DNA of 64,000 nucleotides from Alkalilacustris brevis (GTDB lineage: Bacteria > Pseudomonadota > Alphaproteobacteria > Rhodobacterales > Rhodobacteraceae), in the NCBI RefSeq assembly GCF_003350345.1, contig NZ_QNVJ01000054.1:1-64000 (forward strand). The letters run 5' to 3'. The notes under the pieces were generated by a model. The model did no database searches. It had not been told where the DNA came from and worked only from the letters and a program-made list of their open reading frames with translations. Numbering within the stretch: the stretch's first letter is position 1; each line of letters opens with the position of its first letter. A program made the position numbers and the translations under genes. Positions 44,273 through 52,826 of the stretch are shown in pieces.

Positions 44273-44793
44273 CCCTGATCCGCCCGGAACTGCGCGCGCG
44301 ACTCTACCACTGGCGCGAGGTGATCATCGCTGCCGCGATCATGGCGCTGGGCGCTTGGATTGCGGGAGGTGGCGGGCCGCTCTTGCTGGGGATCGGGGTT
44401 CTGCTCGTGCTGACGGGGCTGGCGCTGGGCATCAATGCCTGGCGGCGGCTGCGCTTTGCCAGCGACGGGCAGGCGCCCGGCGTGGTGCAGGTGGTCGAGG
44501 GGCAGATCGCCTATTTCGCGCCCGAGCAGGGCGGTTTTGCCGCGTTGGACGATCTGGCCGAGTTGCGGCTCGAACCCGGCCCGCCCGGCGGTGTCGGGCC
44601 GGTCTGGGTGCTTGAGCAGACCGGGGCCGAGGCGCTGCGCATTCCCGTTGCCGCCAGCGGCGCCGATCAGCTTTTCGACGCTTTCGCCAGCCTGCCGGGG
44701 ATCGACATGAACGCGCTTTCGGCGGCGGTTGCCGAACAGGTGCCAAGGGCGCGCGTCCTGTGGCGGCGCCATCGCCGCACCGCCTTGACTTGA
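44269..44793 (+). CDS. Small membrane protein, function unknown
   Basis: A 174-residue protein with two N-terminal membrane segments (about residues 18-35 and 38-55) and a soluble C-terminal domain. Its central motif (VVQVVEGQIAYFAPEQGGFA, near 75) suggests a small beta-rich domain. It overlaps rsmE by 4 bases and lies 71 bases before gshA. I do not recognise a family; conserved position between rsmE and gshA could be checked. Confidence 0.7.
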   Translation: MTLIRPELRARLYHWREVIIAAAIMALGAWIAGGGGPLLLGIGVLLVLTGLALGINAWRRLRFASDGQAPGVVQVVEGQIAYFAPEQGGFAALDDLAELRLEPGPPGGVGPVWVLEQTGAEALRIPVAASGADQLFDAFASLPGIDMNALSAAVAEQVPRARVLWRRHRRTALT

Positions 44794-44864
44794 AACCCCC
44801 GCCGGAACACCTGATAAGCCCGCTATACGCCTGAACCCCACGCCAAAGCAGCCCGGAGTAGCCC

Positions 44865-46235
44865 ATGTCAATTCCCCAGTCCGGCGGCGGCCCCATCGAG
44901 CGGCGCGAGCAACTGGCCGAATACCTTGCCGCAGGGTGCAAACCGCGTGAAGACTGGCGCATCGGCACCGAGCACGAAAAATTCGGCTACTGCAAGGACA
45001 CGCTCAACCCGCTGCCCTATGACGGGCCGCGCTCGATCCGGGCGATGTTGGAAGGGCTGCGCGACCGCTTCGGCTGGACGGCGATCCTGGAACAAGGCCA
45101 CATCATCGGGCTGGAAAAGGACGGCGCCAACATCAGCCTGGAGCCGGGCGGCCAGCTTGAGTTGTCGGGCGCGCCGCTGGAAAACATCCACCAGACCTGC
45201 GACGAGGTGAACGACCACCTGCGCGAGGTCAAGGAAGTGGCCGACACCATCGGCGCGGGCTTTATCGGGCTGGGGGCCGCGCCGGAATGGACGCATGAGC
45301 AGATGCCGGTGATGCCCAAGGGCCGCTACCGGCTGATGACCGATTACATGGACCGCGTCGGCACCCACGGAAAGCAGATGATGTATCGCACCTGCACGGT
45401 GCAGGTGAACCTCGATTTTTCTTCCGAGGCCGACATGGTGCAGAAACTGCGCGTGGCGCTGGCCTTGCAGCCTGTGGCCACCGCGCTTTTTGCCAATTCG
45501 CCTTTTTTCGAGGGCAAGCCGAATGGCCACAAATCCTGGCGCTCGCGCATCTGGCGCGACCTGGATGCCGCGCGCACGGGAATGTTGCCCTTCGTATTCG
45601 ACGAGGGCTTCGGGTTTGAGGCCTGGGCGGAATATGCGCTCGATGTGCCGATGTATTTCGTCTATCGCGACGGGGTCTATATCGATGCGCTGGGCCAGTC
45701 GTTTCGTGATTTCCTCGATGGCCGGCTGCCCGCGCTACCCGGCGAGGTGCCGACGCTTTCGGATTGGGCCGATCACCTGACCACGATTTTCCCCGAGGCG
45801 CGGATCAAGAAATACATGGAAATGCGCGGTGCCGATGGTGGCCCGTGGCGGCGGCTCTGCGCGTTGCCCGCGCTATGGGTGGGGCTGATGTATGATCAGG
45901 GCGCACTCGACGCCGCCTGGGACATCGCAAAAGGCTGGGATGCCGAAACCCGCGAGGCGCTGCGCGTCGCGGCCAGTGTCGATGGCCTGCAGGCCGAAAC
46001 GCACGGTGTGAACATGCAGGATCTGGCGCGCGAGGTGCTTGCCGTGGCCGAGGCGGGCCTGAAGGCCCGCGCCCGCCCCGGCGCTGGCGGGATGCTGCCC
46101 GACGAGACGCATTTCCTGAACGCGCTGCACGAAACGGTCGAGTCGGGCAAGACCCCGGCAGACGAATTGCTGGAAAAGTATCACGGCGAATGGCAGGGCG
46201 ATCTGCGCCGGATCTACGCCGAATACAGTTACTGA
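44865..46235 (+). CDS. gshA: Glutamate-cysteine ligase, plant/alphaproteobacterial type
   Basis: GshA makes gamma-glutamylcysteine, the first step of glutathione synthesis. The 456-residue protein matches the group found in alphaproteobacteria and plants: WRIGTEHEKFGY (about residue 30), ISLEPGGQLELSGAP (about 89), MYRTCTVQVNLDFSSEADMV (about 173) and a conserved C terminus ending in YAEYSY. Length is right for this class. The gene ends 7 bases inside the convergent DUF805 gene. Confidence 0.93.
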   Translation: MSIPQSGGGPIERREQLAEYLAAGCKPREDWRIGTEHEKFGYCKDTLNPLPYDGPRSIRAMLEGLRDRFGWTAILEQGHIIGLEKDGANISLEPGGQLELSGAPLENIHQTCDEVNDHLREVKEVADTIGAGFIGLGAAPEWTHEQMPVMPKGRYRLMTDYMDRVGTHGKQMMYRTCTVQVNLDFSSEADMVQKLRVALALQPVATALFANSPFFEGKPNGHKSWRSRIWRDLDAARTGMLPFVFDEGFGFEAWAEYALDVPMYFVYRDGVYIDALGQSFRDFLDGRLPALPGEVPTLSDWADHLTTIFPEARIKKYMEMRGADGGPWRRLCALPALWVGLMYDQGALDAAWDIAKGWDAETREALRVAASVDGLQAETHGVNMQDLAREVLAVAEAGLKARARPGAGGMLPDETHFLNALHETVESGKTPADELLEKYHGEWQGDLRRIYAEYSY

Positions 46236-46600
46236 GCCGGGGTTTCGGCACTGGCCAGCGGGTCGGGGCCGTATTCGTTTGCGCCGCTGGTGCCGGGCTG
46301 GACATACCAGAACAGAAGCACCAGCCAGCCAATCACCGGAATGAAGACCAGCAGATACCACCAGCCGCTGCGCCCCAGGTCATGCAGCCGCCGGACCGAG
46401 ACCGCGATGCCGGGCAGCAGGATCGCAAGGCCGAAGAGCGTGCCGAGGATCGCCATGCCGATCACGCGGTCGAACAGCCCCATGGCGATGTTGCCCAGAA
46501 TGGCGAACAGCACGAAATACCAGAATTCCGACCGCGCGGCGCGGCCGGTGAAATCGACATATTTGTTGAAGCAGGTGCGAATGGCGGTGGGAAAATCCAT
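46229..46600 (-). CDS. DUF805 family membrane protein
   Basis: A 123-residue protein with a typical DUF805 pattern: FTGRAARSEFWYFVLF at the start, RRLHDLGRSGWWYLL near residue 72, and three to four membrane segments. The family is widespread in bacteria with unknown function. It lies 106 bases downstream of plsY on the same strand. A possible readthrough from the pyrB-plsY operon cannot be excluded. Confidence 0.88.
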   Translation of the reverse strand: MDFPTAIRTCFNKYVDFTGRAARSEFWYFVLFAILGNIAMGLFDRVIGMAILGTLFGLAILLPGIAVSVRRLHDLGRSGWWYLLVFIPVIGWLVLLFWYVQPGTSGANEYGPDPLASAETPAQ

Positions 46601-46706
46601 GAACTGTCCTCCGGGATGGGCCGACGGCCAAACTGCCGCGCGTCGGCGCCGATTCTGACAGCGCAGTTCCGGCAGGACAACCCTTCACGGCGAAAGAACG
46701 CAGCGA

Positions 46707-47315
46707 TCAGCCGCCCTTGCCGATCCGGCCTTCCGTGCCGGCGCGCAGCCGCGCGATGTTGTCGCGGTGGCGCCAGAAGATCAGAAGTGTGAGCACCAGC
46801 GCGAGCGCCACCAGCCCGTCCTGCCCCAAGACCAGCGCCCAGATGGCGGAAAGCGCCGCCGAAACCAGCGCGGCGAGCGAGGAATAGCGCGTCACCGCGG
46901 CCACCACAGCCCATGTCGCGCAGCAGGCCAGCCCCACCGGAAAGCTGAGCGCCAGCAGGGTGCCCAGGTAGGTGGCCACGCCCTTACCGCCGCGAAAGCC
47001 CAGAAACACCGGCCAAAGGTGCCCGACAAAGGCGGCCAGACCGGCCAGTTGTGCCGCATCCACGCCAACCAGCCAGCGCGCCAGCAGCACCGCCGCCGCG
47101 CCCTTGCCCGCGTCGAACACCAGCGTCAGCGCCGCGGCCAGCCGGTTGCCGGTGCGCAGCACGTTGGTCGCGCCGATATTGCCCGATCCGATCTGGCGCA
47201 GGTCGCCCAGCCCGAAGGCCCGCGCCATGACGATGCCGAACGGCACCGAGCCCAGCAGATATGCGGCCAGGGCAACCAGCCCCAGTAGCAGTGGCGCGGT
47301 TTCAGGCGTGGGCAT
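46707..47315 (-). CDS. plsY: Glycerol-3-phosphate acyltransferase PlsY
   Basis: PlsY acylates glycerol-3-phosphate with acyl-phosphate, starting phospholipid synthesis in the inner membrane. The 202-residue protein has family motifs YLLGSVPFGIVMAR (about residue 20), GSGNIGATNVLR, GHLWPVFLGFRGGKGVATYL and a C-terminal FWRHRDNIARLRAGTE. Five or more membrane segments are seen. The ATG at 47315 overlaps the pyrC'-like gene by 14 bases, so it is the last gene of the pyrB operon. Confidence 0.93.
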   Translation of the reverse strand: MPTPETAPLLLGLVALAAYLLGSVPFGIVMARAFGLGDLRQIGSGNIGATNVLRTGNRLAAALTLVFDAGKGAAAVLLARWLVGVDAAQLAGLAAFVGHLWPVFLGFRGGKGVATYLGTLLALSFPVGLACCATWAVVAAVTRYSSLAALVSAALSAIWALVLGQDGLVALALVLTLLIFWRHRDNIARLRAGTEGRIGKGG

Positions 47316-48600
47316 GGTCCTGGCCTTCCCTGTGGTCGAACACCTGCTCGCCGGCGACGAAGGTCGCCAGAACGCGGCCCTGAAGGCGCGCGCCATCGAA
47401 CGGGGTGTTACGCGATTTCGAGCGCAGCGTGAAACGGTCCAGCACGAAGGGCGCATCCGGGTCGAACAGGACCAGATCGGCGGTCGCGCCCTCGGTCATG
47501 CGGCCGCCGGGCAGCCCCAGCCGCTGCGCCGGGTTCAGCGACATGGCCCGAAACAGCTGCGGCAGGCTCAGCGCCCCGGCATGATAAAGCCGCAGTGCCG
47601 CCGGCAGGAAGGTTTCCAGCGCGACGGCGCCGGGCGCGGCCTCCTCGAAGGGCAGGCGCTTGGATTCCTCGTCTTGCGGGGTGTGCATCGAGCAGATCAC
47701 GTCGATCAGCCCGCTGGCCACCGCCTCGACCATGGCGACACGGTCATCTTCGCTGCGCAGCGGCGGCGTGAGCTTGAAGAAGGTGCGGTACTCGCCCAGG
47801 TCGAACTCATTGAGCGTCAGGTGATGGATCGAGACCCCGGCCGTTACGTCAAGCCCGTTGGCTTTGGCGCGTTCCAGCGCCGGCAGGGTGCGCGCGCAGG
47901 TGACCTGATCGGCGTGATAGCGCGCGCCGGTCATCTCGATCAGGCTCATGTCGCGATCGAATGCCATGCGCTCGGCCATGGGCGACACGCCCGGAAGCCC
48001 GCGCAGGCTGGCGAACTTGCCGCTGGTGGCGACCGCCCCGCGCGACAGGCCCGGATCCTGCGGGTGCCCGATCACCAGCGCGCCGAGGCTGCGCGCATAG
48101 GTCAGGCAGCGTGCCATGACGCGGGTGTCGGTGACCACATGGTCGGCATCGGTGAAGGCCACGGCGCCGGCATCGAGCATGAAGCCGATCTCGACCATCT
48201 CGGCGCCGGCGCGGCCACGGGTCAGCGCGGCCATATGGCGGATATTGACCGGGGTTTCGCCGCGCGCGCGGCGGGTGACGAACTCCAACACTTCGGGGGT
48301 GTCGATGGCGGGGTCGGTGTCGGGGCGCGTGACCATGGTGGTGACGCCGCCCGCCGCCGCCGCCAGCCCGGCCGAGCGGAAGCTTTCCTTGTGGCGCGCG
48401 CCCGGCTCGCCCACCTGCACGCCGATATCGACGATCCCCGGCGCCAGCACCCGGCCTGCGCATTCGATCACGCGCGCGTCGCGCGGGGGTTTGGCGGCAT
48501 CGAGCGCGGCGATCCGCCCGGCATCGACGATCACATTGCCGGTGCGAACTTCCTCGGCTTCGGGGTCGACTATGCGGACGTTCTGGAAAAACAGGGTCAT
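47302..48600 (-). CDS. pyrC': Dihydroorotase-like protein, probably non-catalytic
   Basis: A 432-residue amidohydrolase-fold protein homologous to dihydroorotase. The metal-binding D-x-H-x-H-x-REPG motif is DIGVQVGEPG here (about residues 58-67), so both His ligands and the Arg are replaced, and the C-terminal catalytic Asp region reads CSMHTPQ instead of D-H-x-P. These losses indicate an inactive homologue, like PyrC' of pseudomonads, which stabilises aspartate carbamoyltransferase. pyrB is three genes upstream. The reading frame is intact and well conserved (HKESFRSAGLAAAAGGVTTM), so it is not a pseudogene. An active dihydroorotase must be encoded elsewhere. Confidence 0.85.
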   Translation of the reverse strand: MTLFFQNVRIVDPEAEEVRTGNVIVDAGRIAALDAAKPPRDARVIECAGRVLAPGIVDIGVQVGEPGARHKESFRSAGLAAAAGGVTTMVTRPDTDPAIDTPEVLEFVTRRARGETPVNIRHMAALTRGRAGAEMVEIGFMLDAGAVAFTDADHVVTDTRVMARCLTYARSLGALVIGHPQDPGLSRGAVATSGKFASLRGLPGVSPMAERMAFDRDMSLIEMTGARYHADQVTCARTLPALERAKANGLDVTAGVSIHHLTLNEFDLGEYRTFFKLTPPLRSEDDRVAMVEAVASGLIDVICSMHTPQDEESKRLPFEEAAPGAVALETFLPAALRLYHAGALSLPQLFRAMSLNPAQRLGLPGGRMTEGATADLVLFDPDAPFVLDRFTLRSKSRNTPFDGARLQGRVLATFVAGEQVFDHREGQDHAHA

Positions 48601-49205
48601 GCCGTTCCCCTTTTGACATTCTGCAGCAGGGCGTGAACCTGCTCGGCCTCGGGAAGGCATTCGAACCCGATGACACGGGGGCGCAACGATTGGCCGTAGC
48701 TCGATAACCGGCTCTTCAGGTCGCGCGGCGGCCGATGCATCGCAAACCAGACCGAACCGGGGCGCCCCCGCTGATGAATGGCCGGGCTGTCGCCGGTGAT
48801 CGGCCAGGCAAGCAGCGCGATGCCCATAAACGACGTCTCTATCAGCGCGCGGCGATCGGTCAGCGCATAGGCTGTGCCGCGCCGGCGCAGCATGTCGGCA
48901 AGCGAGGGCTGCACCAGGAAGAACAGCCCCAGCGCGCCCAGCGCGGCGGCGGTGCCAGCCATCTCGGCCCGCGCGGGGTCGTCATTGTGCCAGGCGGCCA
49001 GCGCCTCGGGCGTCCGGCTGAATGCGACGGCCAGGAACAGCGCGCCCACCAGCATCAGCGGCACATGCCCCCAGCGCAGCAGATAGCCGCCATGGGGCCG
49101 ACCTTGCCAAAGCAGCTTTTCGCCGGGTTCCAGCACCTCGGACCAATCGTCGCCGCTGCGTGGTGGCAGCGGCTGCGGCGTGGCGGTGTGCAGACGCGGG
49201 GTCAT
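48597..49205 (-). CDS. PH-domain-like membrane protein
   Basis: A 202-residue protein with two membrane segments (about residues 45-63 and 85-103). The sequence EVLEPGEKLLWQGRP before them and AYALTDRRALIETS after them match bacterial PH-like (bPH) membrane proteins. A conserved Arg/Pro-rich C-terminal region follows. The role is unknown. It overlaps the pyrC' gene by 4 bases and the preceding PH-like gene by 4 bases. Confidence 0.7.
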   Translation of the reverse strand: MTPRLHTATPQPLPPRSGDDWSEVLEPGEKLLWQGRPHGGYLLRWGHVPLMLVGALFLAVAFSRTPEALAAWHNDDPARAEMAGTAAALGALGLFFLVQPSLADMLRRRGTAYALTDRRALIETSFMGIALLAWPITGDSPAIHQRGRPGSVWFAMHRPPRDLKSRLSSYGQSLRPRVIGFECLPEAEQVHALLQNVKRGTA

Positions 49206-49648
49206 CGCGCCACCTTGCGCCGTCTGTCGCGCGCAGCGGTGATCTCGGCCACCAGCGCGTCGCCATCGGCCAGATGCTTGATCAGGTACTTGTCGCCCGC
49301 GCGGGTGACGATCTGGACATCGCCGAAGAGTCGCCGCACGGTCTCGATCTCCAGCAGCATCACCGCGCGCTTCCCGTCGGGCAGGATCACCCGCCGATCG
49401 GTCAGCCACCAGCGCGAGGCCAGCGCCTCGGACGCCAGGTAAAGCGCGCGCACCGCCACCGCCGCCCCCGCGCCAAACGTGCCGATCAGGATAAAGGCAT
49501 TGTCCATCAGCCACAGCACCAGCGCCACCAGCGCCATGCCGATCAGCGCCATCCAGAGGTGATCGCGCCAGAAGATGCGCTTGTCGGAACGGATCTCGCG
49601 GCGCAGTTTCTCGCCCTTTTCCAGTTCGGGTGCGATATCGTCAGCCAT
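49202..49648 (-). CDS. Small PH-domain-like membrane protein
   Basis: A 148-residue protein with an acidic N terminus ([16 protein letters not shown]), two membrane segments (about residues 32-50 and 52-68) and a C-terminal PH-like half ([26 protein letters not shown]). It resembles the next gene, suggesting an old duplication. It overlaps pyrB by 8 bases. Function is unknown; a link to membrane lipid or to the ATCase complex is speculation. Confidence 0.7.
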   Translation of the reverse strand: MADDIAPELEKGEKLRREIRSDKRIFWRDHLWMALIGMALVALVLWLMDNAFILIGTFGAGAAVAVRALYLASEALASRWWLTDRRVILPDGKRAVMLLEIETVRRLFGDVQIVTRAGDKYLIKHLADGDALVAEITAARDRRRKVAR

Positions 49649-50594
49649 GTGCTGCCTCCGCCCTTTCCCGGCGCAGGTTGGCGGCCAGCAGCTCCATCGC
49701 GGCCATGCGCACGGCGACGCCCATTTCCACCTGTTCCTGGATCACGCTGCGGTTGATGTCATCGGCCAGGGTGCCGTCGATCTCGACGCCGCGATTCATC
49801 GGGCCGGGGTGCATCACGATGGCGTCGGGCGCGGCATGGGCCAGCTTTTCGGCGTCCAGCCCGTAGCGGTGGTAATACTCGCGCTCCGACGGGATGAAGG
49901 CGCCGTCCATGCGTTCGCGCTGAAGGCGCAGCATCATCACCACATCGGCGCCTTCCAGCCCCGCGCGCATGTCGTCGAAGACCTCGCAGCCGAAATCGGC
50001 CACACCGGCGGGCATCAGGGTGGGCGGGCCCACCAGTCGCACGCGGTTTTCCATCTTGCCCAGCAGGATCAGGTTCGACCGTGCCACGCGGCTATGCGCA
50101 ATATCGCCGCAGATCGCCACGGTCAGCCGGTGCAGCCGCCCCTTGGCGCGGCGGATCGTCAGCGCATCCAGCAGCGCCTGGGTGGGGTGCTCGTGCCGCC
50201 CGTCGCCGGCGTTGAGCACCGCGCAATTGACCTTTTCGGCCAGCAGGTTCACCGCGCCGGAATTGGGGTGGCGCACCACCAGCAGGTCGGGGCGCATGGC
50301 GTTGAGCGTCAGCGCCGTGTCGATCAGCGTCTCGCCCTTCTTGAGCGACGAGGACGCCATCGACATGTTCATCACATCCGCGCCCAGCCGCTTGCCGGCC
50401 AGTTCGAAACTGGCCTGGGTGCGGGTCGAAGCCTCGAAGAACATGTTGATCTGGGTCATCCCGCTGAGCACATTCGAGTGCTTGTCGGGGCCGCGGTTCA
50501 TGGCGACGTATTCATCGGCAAGGTCGAGCAGGGTGACGATTTCATCGGCCGCGAGATGCTCGATTCCCAGCAGATGCCTGGCGCGAAAACTCAT
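49641..50594 (-). CDS. pyrB: Aspartate carbamoyltransferase catalytic subunit
   Basis: PyrB joins carbamoyl phosphate and aspartate, the committed step of pyrimidine synthesis. This 317-residue protein has the carbamoyl-phosphate loop [14 protein letters not shown] (about residue 50), [16 protein letters not shown] (about 129) and [14 protein letters not shown] near the C terminus. Length is typical. It begins the five-gene overlapping operon and is preceded by a good promoter (50622-50650) and is divergent from the UDG gene. Confidence 0.96.
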   Translation of the reverse strand: MSFRARHLLGIEHLAADEIVTLLDLADEYVAMNRGPDKHSNVLSGMTQINMFFEASTRTQASFELAGKRLGADVMNMSMASSSLKKGETLIDTALTLNAMRPDLLVVRHPNSGAVNLLAEKVNCAVLNAGDGRHEHPTQALLDALTIRRAKGRLHRLTVAICGDIAHSRVARSNLILLGKMENRVRLVGPPTLMPAGVADFGCEVFDDMRAGLEGADVVMMLRLQRERMDGAFIPSEREYYHRYGLDAEKLAHAAPDAIVMHPGPMNRGVEIDGTLADDINRSVIQEQVEMGVAVRMAAMELLAANLRRERAEAAHG

Positions 50595-50621
50595 GTCTGC
50601 CCCTCGGTCGCTTGCGGGCCG

Positions 50622-50650
50622 GTTATAGGTAGCGCGGTGCGGCCCGACAA
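50622..50650 (-). promoter_or_regulatory. pyrB operon promoter
   Basis: On the minus strand, TTGTCG (50645-50650) is followed by a 17-base spacer and TATAAC (50622-50627), about 28 bases before the pyrB start. The -10 matches 5 of 6 and the -35 matches 4 of 6 bases. With a start near 50616 the leader is about 20 bases, too short for an attenuator. Confidence 0.6.
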
Positions 50651-50691
50651 GGGCGCTTTACCATGCCCGGCGGCGGACGTAACCTGCGCCC

Positions 50692-51519
50692 ATGTTCGAT
50701 GACCTCGATCATCACGCGCTGCGGGCGCTTCTGGAATGGCAGGTGGAGCTGGGCGCCACCGAGGCCATCGGTGACGTGCCGGTGAACCGGTACGAGCTGG
50801 CCGATAGCCCGCCCCGACAACCCGCCGTCACAGCGCCCGCCGCCCCGAAACAGGATTCGCAGGCGGTTCCGTCTGCGGCCTCCGCGCAGCCGGCCATGCC
50901 AGCCCACGAGGTGGACCCGGTGCAGGCCGCGCGTGAGGCCGCCGCTGCAGCAGCCGACCTGGCCGCGCTCGAATCGGCGGTGCAGGCGTTTTCCTTCTGC
51001 GACCTCAAGCGCGGCGCGCGCTCGGCCGTCTTTGCCGATGGCAACCCGGCGGCGCGGGTGATGATCGTGGGCGAGGCGCCGGGCCGCGACGAGGATATCG
51101 AGGGCCGGCCTTTCGTCGGGCGCGCCGGGCGGCTGCTCGACCGCATGTTCGATGCCATCGACATGGCGCGCGATGCGACGGATGCAGAACGCGCGCTTTA
51201 CATCACCAATATCTCGCCCTGGCGGCCGCCGCAGAACCGCAACCCGGAACCCGACGAGATCGCGATGCTGATGCCCTTTGTTGCCCGGCACGTCGAACTG
51301 GCCGCGCCGGATGTGCTGGTGCTGATGGGCAATGTTGCTTGCCAGGCACTGCTGGGGCGCGGCGGGATTACCCGGCTGCGCGGCACCTGGGCCGAGGTTC
51401 TGGGCCGCCCGGCGCTGCCGATGTATCACCCGGCCTATCTGCTGCGCACCCCGGCGGCCAAGCGCGAGGCCTGGGCCGATCTGCTAGCCCTGCGCGCGCA
51501 TCTCAAGGGGGCAGACTGA
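50692..51519 (+). CDS. Uracil-DNA glycosylase family 4-like protein
   Basis: A 275-residue protein of the uracil-DNA glycosylase superfamily, family 4-like. It has a 95-residue Ala/Pro-rich N-terminal extension, then [20 protein letters not shown] (about residues 128-147), [13 protein letters not shown] and the C-terminal HPAYLLR motif (246-252). Family 4 enzymes usually bind a [4Fe-4S] cluster through four Cys, but only C103 and C217 are present here, so the cluster is probably missing. It would remove uracil from DNA, unproven. It forms a transcript with lysE-like and moaB genes. Confidence 0.8.
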   Translation: MFDDLDHHALRALLEWQVELGATEAIGDVPVNRYELADSPPRQPAVTAPAAPKQDSQAVPSAASAQPAMPAHEVDPVQAAREAAAAAADLAALESAVQAFSFCDLKRGARSAVFADGNPAARVMIVGEAPGRDEDIEGRPFVGRAGRLLDRMFDAIDMARDATDAERALYITNISPWRPPQNRNPEPDEIAMLMPFVARHVELAAPDVLVLMGNVACQALLGRGGITRLRGTWAEVLGRPALPMYHPAYLLRTPAAKREAWADLLALRAHLKGAD

Positions 51520-52157
51520 TGCTGCCGGTCGATCCGCTGATGCTCGCGGCCTTCATTCCGGCGGCGCTGGCGCTGAACCTCACGCCGGGGGCCGACATGA
51601 TGTTCTGCCTGGGTCAGGGGCTGCGGGGCGGGCCGCGCGTGGCGATGGCGGCCAATGCCGGCATCGCGCTGGGGGTTATGGTCCATGTGCTGATCGCTGC
51701 GCTGGGGCTGAGCGCGCTGGTCATCGCCTATCCGGCGCTTTTTGATGTGATCCGCTGGGCGGGCATGGCCTATCTGCTGGCGCTGGCCGGCGCCGCGCTG
51801 TGGGGGAGCGGCCAGGCGGGGGCCGGTGGCGCGCCTGGCGCGGCGCTGCCCGCGCTGCGCGCTTTTCGCGACGGGCTGGCGGTGAATCTGACCAACCCCA
51901 AGGTTGCGCTGTTCGTGCTGGCCTTCGTGCCGCAATTCGTGGTGGTCGAGCGCGGCGCGGTGCTGGCGCAGTTCCTGATTCTTGGCGCGGTGCTGTCGCT
52001 GGGTGGGCTTCTGGTGAACGGCGCGGTCGGGCTTTCGGCCGGCGGGGTCGGGCGGAGCCTGGCGGCATCGCCGGGGTTGCGGCGCCTTGCCGCGTGGCTG
52101 ACCGCCGGGATTTTCACGACGCTGGCGATCAGACTGGCCCTTATGGAACGGAGTTGA
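51519..52157 (+). CDS. LysE/RhtB family amino acid exporter
   Basis: A 212-residue inner-membrane exporter with about six membrane segments. It matches the family start pattern AALALNLTPGADMMFCLGQG (about residues 13-32) and the middle AFRDGLAVNLTNPKVALFV. It overlaps the UDG gene in a TGATG arrangement and is 4 bases before moaB. The family exports amino acids such as lysine, threonine or homoserine lactones; the substrate is unknown. Confidence 0.9.
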   Translation: MLPVDPLMLAAFIPAALALNLTPGADMMFCLGQGLRGGPRVAMAANAGIALGVMVHVLIAALGLSALVIAYPALFDVIRWAGMAYLLALAGAALWGSGQAGAGGAPGAALPALRAFRDGLAVNLTNPKVALFVLAFVPQFVVVERGAVLAQFLILGAVLSLGGLLVNGAVGLSAGGVGRSLAASPGLRRLAAWLTAGIFTTLAIRLALMERS

Positions 52158-52161
52158 GCCA

Positions 52162-52704
52162 ATGCCGCGGATCGACGAAAGCAAGGAATTCATCCCGGTG
52201 CGCTTTGCGCTGCTGACGGTTTCCGACACCCGCGGCCTGGATAAGGACAAGTCGGGCGACACCCTGGCCGCGCGGATCGAGGAAGCCGGGCATGTTCTGT
52301 CCGCGCGCACCATCCTGCGCGACGAGCGCACCGAGATCGCCGCGCAGCTGCGCGCCTGGTGCGCCGATCCCGGGATTGACGCGATCATCTCAACCGGGGG
52401 CACCGGATTGACCGGGCGCGACGTGACGGTCGAGGCGCATCACGATGTCTATGAAAAGCACATTGACGCTTTCAGCACCCTGTTCACAATGATTTCATTC
52501 CAGAAGATAGGCACTTCGGCCGTCCAGTCGCGTGCCTGTGCGGGCGTGGCGCAAGGCACCTATCTGTTTGCACTGCCCGGAAGCCCCGGCGCCTGCCGTG
52601 ACGCCTGGGATGAAATCCTGCGCTGGCAGTTCGATTATCGCCACATGCCATGCAATTTCGTTGAAATTTTCCCCAGGCTCGAAGAACACAAGCGACGGAA
52701 ATAG
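52162..52704 (+). CDS. moaB: Molybdenum cofactor biosynthesis protein B
   Basis: MoaB belongs to the MogA/MoaB group that adenylylates molybdopterin before metal insertion. The 180-residue protein has the typical TVSDTRGLDKDKSGD, AIISTGGTGLTGRDVTVEAH (about residues 75-94) and LFALPGSPGACRDAWDEIL segments. It is the third gene after UDG-like and LysE genes. The same window carries a molybdenum hydroxylase, which needs this cofactor. Confidence 0.93.
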   Translation: MPRIDESKEFIPVRFALLTVSDTRGLDKDKSGDTLAARIEEAGHVLSARTILRDERTEIAAQLRAWCADPGIDAIISTGGTGLTGRDVTVEAHHDVYEKHIDAFSTLFTMISFQKIGTSAVQSRACAGVAQGTYLFALPGSPGACRDAWDEILRWQFDYRHMPCNFVEIFPRLEEHKRRK

Positions 52705-52752
52705 CGCCAGATCACGTAACAAGAGTTTTGGTTTGGGCCGTGGCGTGTTCGG

Positions 52753-52776
52753 CCTACTATATAATAATTCAGTAGG
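52753..52776 (+). promoter_or_regulatory. Palindromic operator over a consensus -10, before the RND operon
   Basis: CCTACT (52753-52758) and AGTAGG (52771-52776) form a 24-base palindrome with an A/T-rich centre. TATAAT, a perfect -10 box, lies inside it (52760-52765). No good -35 is visible 16-18 bases upstream. The layout suggests a repressor site covering the promoter of the efflux operon that starts at 52827; no TetR or MarR gene is adjacent. Confidence 0.5.
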
Positions 52777-52826
52777 GCCGGGGCTGCGTGCAGTTCTTCC
52801 GGTGACCTGACGCGAGGCGGTAGTTG

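Noticed and set aside
47302-48600. Dihydroorotase-like gene as a pseudogene
   Set aside because: The frame is full length, overlaps its neighbours and keeps conserved non-catalytic segments, consistent with a maintained structural protein.
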